The notes: a model not told the origin generated them from the sequence alone. Positions 48,855-58,271 are shown, numbered from the stretch's first letter. The stretch: DNA of 64,000 nt from Ensifer sp. LC163 (GCF_001695855.1 NZ_MBSS01000034.1:308567-372566), one strand, 5' to 3'. Numbers and translations: made by a program.

Positions 48855-50813
48855 TTAGCTCTGGCGGTTCTTGGCGTTGCTGCCCTTGGGCTTGGGCTTG
48901 AAGCCGCCGTCTTTGCCGGCATTCGGCTTGGCCTTTTTCTTGGTCCAGGGCTTGTCGTCGCGCTTTTCGGGCGGCCGGTCTTCGGTGTGGGCGGGGCCAG
49001 CGGAATAGCCCGGCTTCTTATCGAACTTGCGCTTCGGCTTGAAGTCGCCGCGCTCGTCGCTCCGCGCGGCATCGTCAGAGTACGGCCGCTTCTTGGCGAA
49101 GCCCGATTTCTCCTTGGAAAAGCTCGGTTTGTCCTTCGAGAAGCTCGGCTTCTCCTGGCGCTGCTGCGACAGATCGGGTGCGCCGGCGAGCGTCTTCACC
49201 CGGATGCCCTTCTCCAGCATGGCCTCCTTGCCGATCGCCGACAGGAAGCGCTCGGCACCCTCCGACGTCATCTCGACAAAAGTCTCTTCCGGCTGCATGC
49301 GGATGGCGCCGATGTCGCGCTTGGTCAGCTTGCCGTGACGGCACAGCATCGGGATCAGCCAGCGCGGCTCGGCATTCTGCTTGCGGCCAACCGAAAGCGA
49401 GAACCAGCTGCCGTCGCTGAAATCGGCGCGCGGCGCGTCGAAGTCTTCGCGCGGTGCGGCGCGCTCATCGCGGCGCGGCTTGGCGCGGTTGTCGCCGACG
49501 GCAACCTCGATCAGGTCTTCCGGGGCGGACCGGCCCGAGCGGAACTGGCGCACGAAGGCGGCAGCCATCTGTTCGGCGCCGTGAAGCTCGATCAGGGCGC
49601 GCACGATCGCCTCTTCGTCTTCGCGGATCGGTTCGGCAAAGCTCGTGTCGGCAAGCAGGCGCTCGTCGTCGCGGCGGCTGACCTCGTCGGCTGACGGCGG
49701 GCGGGCCCAGTTGGCGGTGATGCGGGCGTTTTCGAGCAGGCGCTCGGCCTTGCGGCGCGCGTTGATCGGCACGATCAAGGCGCTGACACCCTTCTGGCCG
49801 GCGCGTCCGGTGCGTCCGCTGCGGTGCAAAAGCGTATCCGGGTTGGTCGGCAGGTCGGCGTGAATGACCAGCTCCAGGCCGGGCAGGTCGATGCCGCGGG
49901 CGGCCACGTCGGTGGCGATGCAGACGCGGGCGCGTCCGTCGCGCATGGCCTGCAGCGCGTGCGTGCGTTCGTTCTGGCTGAGTTCGCCCGACAGCGCCAC
50001 GACCGAGAAGCCGCGGTTGTTGAAGCGGGCGGTCAGATGATTGACGGCGGCACGGGTCGAGCAGAAGACGATGGCGTTCTTCGCTTCGTAGTAGCGCAGG
50101 ACGTTGATGATCGCGTTTTCGCGATCGTTCGACGCAACGGTCAGCGCGCGATATTCGATATCGACATGCTGCTTCTGTTCCGAAGCGGTGCTGATGCGCA
50201 CGGCGTCGCGCTGATAGTTCTTGGCAAGCGTCGCGATCGAGCGCGGCACGGTTGCCGAGAACATCAGCGTGCGGCGTTCGTCGGGGGATTCCTCGAGGAT
50301 GAACTCGAGATCCTCGCGGAAGCCGAGGTCGAGCATCTCGTCGGCCTCGTCGAGCACGACGGCACGCAACGAAGAAATATCCAGCGAGTTGCGGCGGATA
50401 TGGTCGCAAAGGCGTCCGGGCGTGCCGACGACGATGTGGGCGCCGCGCTCCAGCGTGCGCTTCTCGGTGCGCATGTCCATGCCGCCGACACACGAAGCGA
50501 TCGTCGCGCCGGTCTGCTCATAGAGCCATTCGAGCTCGCGCTTGACCTGCAGCGCCAGTTCGCGTGTCGGCGCGATGACAAGCGCCAGCGGCGCGCCGGC
50601 CGCGCTGAAGCGGCGTTGATCGCCAAGCAGGGTCGGGGCCAGCGCCAGGCCGAAGGCGACGGTCTTGCCGGAGCCGGTCTGGGCCGAAACCAGCGCATCC
50701 TTGCCCGCCAGATCCGGATCGCGCATCGCCTTTTGAACCGGCGTCAACTCGTTGTAACCGCGTTTTGCCAACGCCTCGGCGATCGCAGGCGCGATCCCTT
50801 CGAATTCTGTCAT
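48855..50813 (-). CDS. DEAD-box ATP-dependent RNA helicase (DeaD/CsdA-like)
   Basis: About 652 aa from the ATG at 50813; the longer frame to 50924 has no conserved residues. Helicase core motifs: Q motif LTPVQKAM, SAQTGSGKT (I), PTRELALQ (Ia), DEAD (II: VLDEADEMLD), SAT (III), and the HRSGRTGRAGQKG (VI). A DbpA-type RNA-binding domain follows (about 470-550; WLIPMLCRHGKLTKRDIGAIRM), then a Lys-rich disordered tail (about 555-652) with repeated KPSFSK units. Roles in ribosome assembly or cold adaptation are likely; the basic tail suggests non-specific RNA binding. Confidence 0.93.
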   Translation of the reverse strand: MTEFEGIAPAIAEALAKRGYNELTPVQKAMRDPDLAGKDALVSAQTGSGKTVAFGLALAPTLLGDQRRFSAAGAPLALVIAPTRELALQVKRELEWLYEQTGATIASCVGGMDMRTEKRTLERGAHIVVGTPGRLCDHIRRNSLDISSLRAVVLDEADEMLDLGFREDLEFILEESPDERRTLMFSATVPRSIATLAKNYQRDAVRISTASEQKQHVDIEYRALTVASNDRENAIINVLRYYEAKNAIVFCSTRAAVNHLTARFNNRGFSVVALSGELSQNERTHALQAMRDGRARVCIATDVAARGIDLPGLELVIHADLPTNPDTLLHRSGRTGRAGQKGVSALIVPINARRKAERLLENARITANWARPPSADEVSRRDDERLLADTSFAEPIREDEEAIVRALIELHGAEQMAAAFVRQFRSGRSAPEDLIEVAVGDNRAKPRRDERAAPREDFDAPRADFSDGSWFSLSVGRKQNAEPRWLIPMLCRHGKLTKRDIGAIRMQPEETFVEMTSEGAERFLSAIGKEAMLEKGIRVKTLAGAPDLSQQRQEKPSFSKDKPSFSKEKSGFAKKRPYSDDAARSDERGDFKPKRKFDKKPGYSAGPAHTEDRPPEKRDDKPWTKKKAKPNAGKDGGFKPKPKGSNAKNRQS

Positions 50814-50969
50814 CTCTCGTCTTTCGGATTTCGGTTTTCGCGCCGGTAAACGAACAAGACCTTGGATCAGGTCGTCATCAGGCGCCGATTGCCGCGGCCA
50901 GCATCTTGTCGCCGGCCTGTTCATGGCGCGCTACATACGCGTTCGGGCCTGAAATGTACAGTGCGCCGC
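50814..50969. other. Intergenic region upstream of the helicase gene
   Basis: 156 bases between the DUF805 stop and the helicase start, both on the minus strand. It must hold the helicase promoter, but no box or hairpin can be placed with confidence. Confidence 0.3.
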
Positions 50970-51353
50970 TCAGGCGCCGGGTTCGTCGCTGCGTTGGCCG
51001 AATTCGTTCGGGCCTTGGATGCCCGGCCAGAGGCAGAGCGCAATGAAGACGATGGGGCTCAAGACCGGGATGAACAAGCAGAGCGCGAGTGGTCCGGGGT
51101 AGCCGATATCGTGCAGCCGCTTGATTGCCAGCATGGCGATCGAAAGCGTGGAAACGATGCCGGACACGATCAGCGCCAGCGTCCAGAGCGCCAGCGCGGT
51201 CTTGTGGCTCTCATTGGCGAACATCTGCGCGACGACAAAGCCGCCGATCAGCAGCCAGAAAAGCCAGGAGAGGAAAAACGGCAGGCGGGTGATGCGACCG
51301 GAGGGGCTGAAGAACAGCCAGGTCATGCTCGGCTGCCGCCCCTCCGGTGTCAT
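50970..51353 (-). CDS. DUF805 membrane protein
   Basis: 127 aa, four hydrophobic helices. The DUF805 signature is plain: WLFFSPSGRITRLPFFLSW at the start and AIKRLHDIGYPG near residue 77. Two possible starts, 51353 (used; four bases after the dapD stop, suggesting coupling) and 51326 (closer to the usual family start). Function unknown; members occur in many inner membranes. Confidence 0.82.
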   Translation of the reverse strand: MTPEGRQPSMTWLFFSPSGRITRLPFFLSWLFWLLIGGFVVAQMFANESHKTALALWTLALIVSGIVSTLSIAMLAIKRLHDIGYPGPLALCLFIPVLSPIVFIALCLWPGIQGPNEFGQRSDEPGA

Positions 51354-51357
51354 CGGA

Positions 51358-52215
51358 TCAGTCTCGAAGCAGTTCGTTGATGCCGGTCTTGGAGCGGGTC
51401 TTCTCGTCGACGCGCTTGACGATGACAGCGCAATAGAGGTTCGGAGCCGGCTGGCCGTTGCCCATGGTCGAGCCCGAGGGCATCGAGCCGGCGACGACGA
51501 CGGAGTAGGGCGGTACTTCGCCATAGGTCACTTCGCCGGTGGCGCGGTCGACGATCTTGGTCGACTTGCCGATGAAGACGCCCATGCCGAGAACCGAGCC
51601 CTCGCGCACGATGCAGCCTTCGACGACCTCGGAGCGGGCGCCGATGAAGCAATTGTCCTCGATGATCGTCGGGCCGGCCTGCATCGGCTCCAGCACGCCG
51701 CCGATGCCGACGCCGCCGGAGAGATGCACGTTCTTGCCGATCTGGGCGCAGGAGCCGACGGTGGCCCAGGTGTCGACCATCGTGCCTTCGCCGACATAGG
51801 CGCCGAGGTTGACGAAGGACGGCATCAGAATCGCGTTCGGCGCAATATAGGCCGAGCGGCGCACGACGCAGTTCGGCACGGCGCGGAAGCCGGCCTTCTC
51901 GAATTCGTTGACGCTCCAGCCGTCGAACTTGGAAGCGACCTTGTCCCACCAGACGGATTCGCCCGGGCCGCCCCGGACGATTTCCATCGGGTTGAGACGG
52001 AAGGAGAGCAGCACGGCTTTCTTCAGCCATTGATTGACGGTCCAGTTACCGTCGGCGCCACGCTCGGCCACCCGCACCTTGCCGCTGTCGAGCAGGTTCA
52101 GTGCCGTCTCCACGGCATCGCGCACCGCGCCGCGCGTTCCGGTGTTTACGGAATCGCGTTCATCAAAGGCGGTGTCGATCGTCTGCGACAGGGCGGCGAG
52201 GTTGTGGTTCGTCAT
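51358..52215 (-). CDS. dapD: Tetrahydrodipicolinate N-succinyltransferase
   Basis: 285 aa. Succinylates tetrahydrodipicolinate in the pathway to meso-diaminopimelate and lysine; DapE removes the succinyl group later. An N-terminal helical domain is followed by the left-handed beta-helix of hexapeptide repeats (about 110-230; [38 protein letters not shown]) that makes a trimer. Confidence 0.96.
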   Translation of the reverse strand: MTNHNLAALSQTIDTAFDERDSVNTGTRGAVRDAVETALNLLDSGKVRVAERGADGNWTVNQWLKKAVLLSFRLNPMEIVRGGPGESVWWDKVASKFDGWSVNEFEKAGFRAVPNCVVRRSAYIAPNAILMPSFVNLGAYVGEGTMVDTWATVGSCAQIGKNVHLSGGVGIGGVLEPMQAGPTIIEDNCFIGARSEVVEGCIVREGSVLGMGVFIGKSTKIVDRATGEVTYGEVPPYSVVVAGSMPSGSTMGNGQPAPNLYCAVIVKRVDEKTRSKTGINELLRD

Positions 52216-52258
52216 CGGAATTCCTTAAAGTTCAGCGGTTATCCTGCGAAAGCTCTAC

Positions 52259-52304
52259 TGCATAATTCCGCAAATCGGAATCGATTTAAGGACAAAATTA
52301 AGCA
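52259..52304 (+). repeat. Solo A palindrome upstream of dapD
   Basis: A single A palindrome without its B partner, 44 bases upstream of dapD. Compared with full copies it has CCGCAAATCG for CCTTAAATCG and one changed base in the right outer arm (AATTAAGCA). This is a truncated or decaying element. Confidence 0.75.
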
Positions 52305-52450
52305 GCGACGCGATGAACAGCCATGGTGTTCTACACCGGCTGGAATGCATGGCGCCCGAGGCCCGGTCCGGAAAAGTTGTACTGCTTTTTGGCGCGGCCT
52401 GTCCCGGCAGGGCTTGGCAAGCCCGGACGACTCCGGCATCAGGGGCATTC

Positions 52451-53425
52451 ATGACCGATGAAACGGGACAGAACGCGTCCGCCCGAGATGCCGATTGTCC
52501 GGAACGCGACGGGAAAGACGATAGCATGGCACGCATGAAGAAGCGCAGTCTGCGCCGTAAGGATGGGGTTTGGGATCCGCTGGCGGATAGCTCGCAGAGC
52601 CGGCAACGGGCGCAGACCGTTCCGCTCACGCCACAATCGGCCTCGCCGGCCTATCGTTTGGCCTACATCGACGACGACTTCCTCTGCCGTGAAGAATTGC
52701 GCCCGGTGCGTTTGCAGCTCGAGCTGTTGAAGACCGAGATGATGCTGGAAGAGCACGGCATCAACTCGACCGTGGTGATGTTCGGTGGCGCTCGCATTCC
52801 CGAGCCCGGCGGCAATGCCTGGGCGGCCAAGAACGATACCCAGCGCAAGAACCTCGAAGCTGCCTCGGTCTACTACGCCGAGGCGCGCAAGTTCGCGCGG
52901 CTTTGCTCTGAGCATTCCGCGAAGCTGCGCCATAAGGAATACGTGGTTGTCACGGGCGGTGGCCCGGGTGTGATGGAGGCGGGTAACCGCGGCGCCGACG
53001 ACGTCGGCGCGCCGTCGATCGGCCTCAACATCGTGCTGCCGCACGAGCAGGCGCCGAACCGCTTCGTCACGCCCGAGCTGTCGTTCAATTTCCACTATTT
53101 CGCTATCCGCAAGATGCATTTCCTGCTGCGCGCGAAGGCGGTGGTGGTCTTCCCCGGTGGGTTCGGAACGCTCGACGAACTGTTCGAGACGATGACGCTG
53201 ATGCAGACCGGACGTATGGCTCTGGTACCGTTGATCCTCTTCGGCGAGAAATTTTGGCGCACCATCATCAATTTCGAGGCGCTCGCCGAGTTCGGCACGA
53301 TCGCACCGAATGATGTGGACTTGCTGCGGTTCGTAGACACTGCCGAAGAAGCCTGGGAGATTATCTCCAGCTTCTATCAAACCGTCGATTCCAAAGCTGT
53401 GCCGATGGCAAACGGCAGGCGATAG
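52451..53425 (+). CDS. LOG-family protein (nucleoside 5'-monophosphate phosphoribohydrolase family)
   Basis: About 324 aa from the ATG at 52451 (AGGGG five bases upstream); starts at 52313 or 52526 are possible. A basic, variable N-terminus of about 70 residues precedes the Rossmann-type LOG core. The signatures are GGGPGVMEAGNRGADD near 170 and PGGFGTLDELFETMTLMQTG near 235 (PGGxGTxxE). LOG enzymes release cytokinin base or split purine nucleotides; many bacterial members are of unknown substrate. The core here is longer than the 180-200 aa plant type, so cytokinin formation should not be assumed. Confidence 0.82.
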   Translation: MTDETGQNASARDADCPERDGKDDSMARMKKRSLRRKDGVWDPLADSSQSRQRAQTVPLTPQSASPAYRLAYIDDDFLCREELRPVRLQLELLKTEMMLEEHGINSTVVMFGGARIPEPGGNAWAAKNDTQRKNLEAASVYYAEARKFARLCSEHSAKLRHKEYVVVTGGGPGVMEAGNRGADDVGAPSIGLNIVLPHEQAPNRFVTPELSFNFHYFAIRKMHFLLRAKAVVVFPGGFGTLDELFETMTLMQTGRMALVPLILFGEKFWRTIINFEALAEFGTIAPNDVDLLRFVDTAEEAWEIISSFYQTVDSKAVPMANGRR

Positions 53426-53632
53426 AAAGCCGTACCCGCCTGAGGGCGGAATACTCGTCCGATGCATAAACAACGCCGCGCGTTCTCGAGTTGACGCGCG
53501 GCGTTGTCGTTTCGGGAGGATGGGAACTTGCGGCAATTCACGCCTCCCCCTTGCAATCGCGTCCGATGCGAGGGGGAGGCGCCACGCAGACGACACGCTC
53601 CACCGGGCAGGGGATGGTGTCGTCATCCGGGT
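53426..53632. other. LOG 3' region
   Basis: No gene. It contains the 12-bp perfect stem CAACGCCGCGCG / CGCGCGGCGTTG (53471-53506, 12-nt loop), which may end the LOG transcript and shows a B-palindrome-like core. Confidence 0.5.
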
Positions 53633-53734
53633 TACAGCGCCGCGCGTCTATTTAGACGCGCAAAGGTCGCTGTAACACTTTGAGTTGCTGCATAATTTTG
53701 TCCTTAAATCGATTCCGATTTAAGGAATCATGCA
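53633..53734 (-). repeat. RIME1-like two-palindrome repeat, copy between LOG and EF-hand genes
   Basis: Complete copy in B-then-A order: B 53633-53674, A 53689-53734. It touches the C-type repeat that starts at 53737. Confidence 0.85.
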
Positions 53735-53736
53735 GT

Positions 53737-53838
53737 AGAGCATTTCCGGGAAAAGTGCGAAGCGGCTTTCCGTCAGGAAATGCGTAAAAACAAAGGGATA
53801 GAGCGTTTCTGCGACTCCGTCTGAGCCAGAAGCGCTCT
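53737..53838 (+). repeat. C-type intergenic repeat
   Basis: About 100 bases, starting AGAGCATTTCC and ending AGCGCTCT, with internal stem CATTTCC / GGAAATG around TGCGAAGCGG. It closely matches 59034-59134 (shared GTGCGAAGCGG, TTCCGTCAGGAAATGCG, ATAGAGCGTTTCTG). Its end overlaps the last codon of the EF-hand gene by two bases. It may double as that gene's terminator. Confidence 0.75.
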
Positions 53839-54358
53839 AGATCTTCTTGCTGAAGTCGGCGGCCTCGATGACGCCGTCACCATTCTTGTCGCGGCGCTTG
53901 AACATCTTCTCGCTCGCGCTTGCGACTTCGGCAGCGCTTAAGGAGCCGTTGCCGTCGGTGTCGACCCGCTTGAAGGCCTTGGGCCGCATACCGGGGATCA
54001 TGGCCGGTCGTGCTTCCCTAAGCTGGGCAAGGGCCGCGTCGCGTTCCTTGCCTTCCTTGGCCTTGGCTTCATGCCAGGCCTTGCGGGCGTCGCGGAACGC
54101 CTGACGCTTCGCCTTCATCTCGTCGGCGCTGATCTGGCCATCGCCATTGGTGTCGAAGGTTTTGAAGTTCGTGGTCATGCGCGCCTGAAACTCGTCAAGC
54201 GAAACCTTGGAATCGCTGTTGGTGTCCAGTCGCTTGATCATGCGTTCGGCCCGCTGCTCGGGCGTCATCTTGTCTCTGGCGGCAAATGATGGCGCAGCCA
54301 TTCCGGTGATGGCGACGGCAAGGGCGGTCACGCCAAGGATCAGGGTTCTGTTCCGCAT
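53837..54358 (-). CDS. Secreted EF-hand protein with four calcium-binding loops
   Basis: About 173 aa from the second of two ATGs (54358; AAGGAAG upstream). A signal peptide (residues 1-26, likely cut after SFAA) leads to four EF-hand loops: DTNSDSKVSLDE, DTNGDGQISADE, DTDGNGSLSAAE and DKNGDGVIEAAD. The first three end in Glu at position 12 of the loop, and the fourth has Asp instead. Between loops 2 and 3 lies a long Lys/Ala-rich helix. Likely a periplasmic calcium-binding protein; role unknown. Confidence 0.88.
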   Translation of the reverse strand: MRNRTLILGVTALAVAITGMAAPSFAARDKMTPEQRAERMIKRLDTNSDSKVSLDEFQARMTTNFKTFDTNGDGQISADEMKAKRQAFRDARKAWHEAKAKEGKERDAALAQLREARPAMIPGMRPKAFKRVDTDGNGSLSAAEVASASEKMFKRRDKNGDGVIEAADFSKKI

Positions 54359-54486
54359 CATGCTTCCTTTCGATCGGGTTATCCCTGAACGAATGATAGG
54401 CCGCTGGAAGACAGGCACCAGTTAAACTTTGGTAATTTAAGTCTTTGGCCGGAAAGGGGTTTTTCGCTGGCCAAATTGTGTCGACG

Positions 54487-55200
54487 TCAGAGGTCGGCGA
54501 CCACGCGCCTGAGGAAGCCGGCGAGATCCTCGGTGACGTAATCGATCTGCTCGTCCTCGTCTCCGGACTGCTCCCAGGATTCGGCGAACTCGTATTCGAA
54601 GTTGCGCGGCACCAATAGTACCGTCTTCATCCCAAGCGTTTTCGGAACCAGGAGATTGCGCGGCAGATCCTCGAACATCACGGCATTTCGAGTATCGACC
54701 CGGTGCAGGCTCATGAACTTGTCATAGGTTTCGCCGGCCGGCTTCGGCACGAAATCGGCAGCGACGATATCGAAGATGTCGCTGAAGTGATCGAGAATGC
54801 CGAGCGCCCGCGCGGTCATCTCCGCATGGGCGACACTGCCGTTGGTAAAGATGAACTTGCGCCCCGGCAGCGCCTTGATGGCCTCACCCAGCGTCGGGTC
54901 CGGCGGCACGATGCTGTAGTCGATCGCATGCGCCTTTTCCAAGAAGTCGTTCGGGTCGATGCCGTGATGGATCATCAGGCCTTTGAGCGTCGTGCCGTGG
55001 TCGCGGTAGTAGTCCTTCTGCAGCTTCTTCGCATCCGCCGGCTCGAGCGACAGCAGCGCCGAAACGTAAGCCGTCATGTTGCGGTCGATCTGCGAGAACA
55101 GATTGACGTGATGCGGGTAGAGCGTGTTGTCCAGGTCGAAGACCCAGTCGGTGACATGGGCGAATTCGTCGTGGGTCGGCAGGCGGTCGAGCTTTTTCAT
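54487..55200 (-). CDS. HAD-family pyrimidine 5'-nucleotidase
   Basis: 237 aa from the ATG at 55200 (AAGGCGG upstream); the frame runs back to 55737 over the divergent gene and is not conserved. HAD motif I is VFDLDNTLYP (nucleophile D22, acid D24), with motif II FTNGSVAHAE near 117 and motif IV region VMFEDLPRNL near 172. Closest to the SDT1/PHM8-like group that dephosphorylates pyrimidine nucleotides. Confidence 0.88.
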   Translation of the reverse strand: MKKLDRLPTHDEFAHVTDWVFDLDNTLYPHHVNLFSQIDRNMTAYVSALLSLEPADAKKLQKDYYRDHGTTLKGLMIHHGIDPNDFLEKAHAIDYSIVPPDPTLGEAIKALPGRKFIFTNGSVAHAEMTARALGILDHFSDIFDIVAADFVPKPAGETYDKFMSLHRVDTRNAVMFEDLPRNLLVPKTLGMKTVLLVPRNFEYEFAESWEQSGDEDEQIDYVTEDLAGFLRRVVADL

Positions 55201-55350
55201 GACCGCCTTATGACATGGCGGTGAATGGCGGCAAACGACAAAATGCACGTCCGAGCGTGGGTTGTCCTGCCGACGTGCACATTTCCACTTTGACTTGCCA
55301 AAACGGCATGGCATCTTTCGGCCGGCGCGGTTTTTGACCTGGGACGGCAG

Positions 55351-56148
55351 ATGCCAATGTCGGACGAACTGTTCTATCTGCTGTTTCTGTTCGGGTTTTA
55401 CGCCACGACAGTCGTTACCTATTTCGCTCTCGGCTACGGCCTCACCTGGTTCAACGGGCGCAATCCAGAGAGAAAGATTCAGAAGGGACGCGGTTCTGAC
55501 AAGCGCCGCAAGGCGGAGATCCGCCAGAGCCTGGCGTCGATGTTCAGCGCCTGCCTGCCGTTGACGATCGGCCTCTACGCCCAGCAAAAGGGCTGGGCGC
55601 CGGCACCCTGGACCTTCAATTGGTGGGCGGCGGCGCCGCTCTTCATCCTGTGCATGTTCCTCTACGATACCTGGTTCTATTTCATGCATCGGCTGCTGCA
55701 CACCAAGTGGCTCTATTCGCTGCACGCCCTTCATCACAGAAGCGTCGCACCGACGATCTGGAGCACCTATTCGGAGGATGTCTTCGACAACTTCCTTTTG
55801 CAGAGTTTTTCAGCCGTCATCGTTTTCGTCGTCCCGTTTCCGCCAGCGATCCTCATCGGACACCGACTGTTCGAACATTTCAACGGCATGATCGGGCACT
55901 GCGGCTTCGAGTACTTCGCCTCGTCGACGGCGCGTTATCCGTCCCCTCTGTTGTGCACGACGTTCCATGACCAGCATCATTCCGGCTTCAGGTACAACTA
56001 CGCCAACTATTTCTCCTTCTGGGATCGCGTGCTGGGCACGATCGCGCCGAACTACGATCAGCGCGTGAAGACCTTCGAAGAAGAGGGGCCGCCGCTAACG
56101 TTCCGTCAGGCCGGCGACCTGGCGGAAGTTCAGGAAAAGACAGATTAA
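55351..56148 (+). CDS. Membrane di-iron fatty acid hydroxylase / sterol desaturase family protein
   Basis: 265 aa; an in-frame ATG two codons on (55357) is also possible. Three or four membrane helices. The eight-histidine pattern typical of the family is clear: HRLLH near 112, HALHH near 125, and HDQHH near 210, with a further His in GHCGFEY. Substrate unknown. Family members hydroxylate fatty acids, sterols or, in OlsE of some rhizobia, ornithine lipid; I could not separate these from sequence alone. Divergent from the nucleotidase gene across 150 bases. Confidence 0.88.
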   Translation: MPMSDELFYLLFLFGFYATTVVTYFALGYGLTWFNGRNPERKIQKGRGSDKRRKAEIRQSLASMFSACLPLTIGLYAQQKGWAPAPWTFNWWAAAPLFILCMFLYDTWFYFMHRLLHTKWLYSLHALHHRSVAPTIWSTYSEDVFDNFLLQSFSAVIVFVVPFPPAILIGHRLFEHFNGMIGHCGFEYFASSTARYPSPLLCTTFHDQHHSGFRYNYANYFSFWDRVLGTIAPNYDQRVKTFEEEGPPLTFRQAGDLAEVQEKTD

Positions 56149-56207
56149 ATCGCCGAGACTACACGGAGTTCTTGGCAACATCCGGACCCGCATGCTAGCT
56201 CGCAGCC

Positions 56208-57122
56208 ATGGAAACCTGGGTACTCATCACCGTCGCTGCGGCCTTCCTTCAGAATGTCCGCTCCGCCATGCAGAAACATCTGAAGGGCGTCATGGGCACG
56301 ACCGGCGCCACCTTCGTGCGTTTCGGTTTCGGCCTGCCTTTTGCGTTTCTCTATCTTTTCGTGCTCTGGCGCGTGGCGGGCCATCCGCTGCCGGTGCCGA
56401 ACGGCACCTTCTTCCTCTGGGCGGTGATCGGCGGGCTGGCGCAGATCGCGGCGACCTTCCTGCTCGTGCACCTGTTCTCCTTCCGCAATTTCGCGGTTGG
56501 AACCGCCTATTCGCGCACCGAGCCGGCGCAGGCAGCGCTCTTCGGTCTGATCTTTCTGGGCGAGCGTGCGAGCGAGGGCACGCTGGTGGCGATCGCCATC
56601 TCCGTCGTCGGCGTGATGCTGATTTCGGTTGCCCGCACGACGCTCAGCCCGCGCTCGCTGGTCACCTCGGTTTTCAGCCGCACCGCCGGCATCGGCCTTC
56701 TCTCTGGAACGTTCTTCGGGCTTTCGGCCGTTTCCTATCGTTCGGCCTCGCTGGCGCTCGCGCCCAGCCTGCCGGCGCCGGACTACATGATGCAGGCCAG
56801 CTTCACGCTCGGCTTCGTCATTCTGCTGCAGACGGTTGTCATGCTGATCTGGATCGTGCTGCGCGAACCGGCCGAGTTGAAGCGCATCGCCGCTGCGTGG
56901 AAGCCTGCCTTCGTCGTCGGTTTCGTCGGCGCCTCCGCTTCCTTCGGCTGGTTCATGGCGATGACGTTGCAGCAGGCGGCGATCGTGAAAGTGGTGGCAC
57001 AGGTCGAGATGCTGTTCACATTCGCCTCGTCCTTCTTCATCTTCCGCGAGTGGATCAATCGTCTCGAACTCCTCGGCTGCCTCCTGATCGTGCTCGGTGT
57101 GGTGACGCTCGTCCTTCTCTGA
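56208..57122 (+). CDS. DMT-superfamily (EamA-like) permease
   Basis: 304 aa with about ten hydrophobic helices in two five-helix halves (EamA repeats near 1-140 and 155-300). N-terminal ETWVLITVAAAFLQNVRSAMQK, then FSFRNFAVGTAYSRTEPAQAALFG near residue 90 and the related second-half block AIVKVVAQVEMLFTFASSFFIF near 263. Probably exports or imports a small metabolite; substrate unknown. Confidence 0.86.
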   Translation: METWVLITVAAAFLQNVRSAMQKHLKGVMGTTGATFVRFGFGLPFAFLYLFVLWRVAGHPLPVPNGTFFLWAVIGGLAQIAATFLLVHLFSFRNFAVGTAYSRTEPAQAALFGLIFLGERASEGTLVAIAISVVGVMLISVARTTLSPRSLVTSVFSRTAGIGLLSGTFFGLSAVSYRSASLALAPSLPAPDYMMQASFTLGFVILLQTVVMLIWIVLREPAELKRIAAAWKPAFVVGFVGASASFGWFMAMTLQQAAIVKVVAQVEMLFTFASSFFIFREWINRLELLGCLLIVLGVVTLVLL

Positions 57123-57191
57123 GCTGCGCCGGAAAAAATAGACGCCCGAAAACCGGCGCCCGCCCCGTCGGAGGCATGGTAGAAAGGCTGC

Positions 57192-58271
57192 ATGTTGTTC
57201 GACCTTCCTTCCGACGAAACGCTCTACGATGCGCTGATTGCGCGCAGCACCGAATACGAGGGCGCAGCCTTCGTCTGCGTCAAGACGACGGGCATTTTCT
57301 GCCGCCTCTCCTGTCCCGCCCGCAAGCCGAAGCGCGAGAACACCATCTTCGTCGGCTCGATCGGCACCTGCCTCGAGACCGGTTTTCGCCCGTGCCAGCG
57401 CTGCAAACCGCTCGCGACCGTCGGCGCCAAGGATCCGCTGGTCGATGACCTGCTGCAGGCGCTGGAGTCAGCGCCCGAGCGCCGTTGGACCGAAGACGAC
57501 CTGGTTCGGCGCGGACACGATCCCTCGACCGTTCGCCGTGCCTTCAAGCGCAACCTCGGCATCACCTTTCTCGACCTTGCCCGACATCGACGCCTGGGCC
57601 TTGCCGCAAGGCAGCTCGCCGAGGGCGGCCGGGTCATCGATGCGCAGATCGACGCTGGATACGAATCGCCGAGCGGCTTTCGCGCCGCCTTTGCCAAATT
57701 GCTCGGCGAAGCGCCGGCAATGTCGCAGGGCCGCGAGCTTCTGTTTGCCGACCGCATCGATACGCCGCTCGGACCGATGGTGGTAGTCGCCGACAAGACG
57801 CATCTGCATATCCTTGAATTTCATGACCGCAAGGCGCTGCCGACCGAGCTGGAGAACCTGAAGCGTAAGACCCGCTCGGCGATCGTGCCGGGCCGCACCG
57901 CGCCGATCGACCAGATGGGAGCGGAGCTGAAGGCCTATTTCTCGGGCGAACTCGCAGAGTTCCGCACGCCGCTGGCGCTTGGCGGCACCGCCTTCGAGCG
58001 CGCGGTCTGGGCGAAGCTCGTGAAAATTCCGCTCGGCGAAACGCGTTCCTATGGTGACATCGCGCGCGAGGTCGATACGATCCAGGCCGTACGTGCCGTC
58101 GCCAAAGCCAACGGGTCCAACCAGATTGCCATCGTCATTCCCTGCCACCGCTGCATCGGCTCCGATGGCTCGCTGACGGGATACGGCGGTGGGTTGTGGC
58201 GCAAGCAATGGCTGCTCCGGCACGAAGGCAAGATGAAACCTGTGGGATTGTTTGCGGAGGAAATGCAATGA
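57192..58271 (+). CDS. ada: Ada: methylphosphotriester/O6-alkylguanine repair protein and adaptive-response regulator
   Basis: 359 aa. The N-terminal zinc domain has four cysteines C37, C41, C68 and C71 (FCRLSCPAR and FRPCQRCKP), matching C38/C42/C69/C72 of Escherichia coli; C37 would accept methyl groups from phosphotriesters. An AraC-type HTH follows (about 90-170). The C-terminal transferase has active-site C318 in IPCHRCIG (PCHR motif). Methylated Ada should activate its own gene. Its last codons overlap the downstream PEP-mutase-like gene by four bases. Confidence 0.94.
   Translation: MLFDLPSDETLYDALIARSTEYEGAAFVCVKTTGIFCRLSCPARKPKRENTIFVGSIGTCLETGFRPCQRCKPLATVGAKDPLVDDLLQALESAPERRWTEDDLVRRGHDPSTVRRAFKRNLGITFLDLARHRRLGLAARQLAEGGRVIDAQIDAGYESPSGFRAAFAKLLGEAPAMSQGRELLFADRIDTPLGPMVVVADKTHLHILEFHDRKALPTELENLKRKTRSAIVPGRTAPIDQMGAELKAYFSGELAEFRTPLALGGTAFERAVWAKLVKIPLGETRSYGDIAREVDTIQAVRAVAKANGSNQIAIVIPCHRCIGSDGSLTGYGGGLWRKQWLLRHEGKMKPVGLFAEEMQ

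Noticed and set aside
40087..52215. A single dap operon linking dapE and dapD
   Set aside because: They share a strand but are 10 kb apart, with oppositely oriented genes and several terminators between.
52451..53425. Calling the LOG protein a cytokinin-activating enzyme
   Set aside because: The motif is shared by many nucleotide-cleaving and unknown proteins, and this one is longer than the cytokinin type.
55351..56148. Naming the di-iron hydroxylase OlsE
   Set aside because: The histidine boxes only show the superfamily. No feature separates OlsE from other hydroxylases, so the symbol was left empty.
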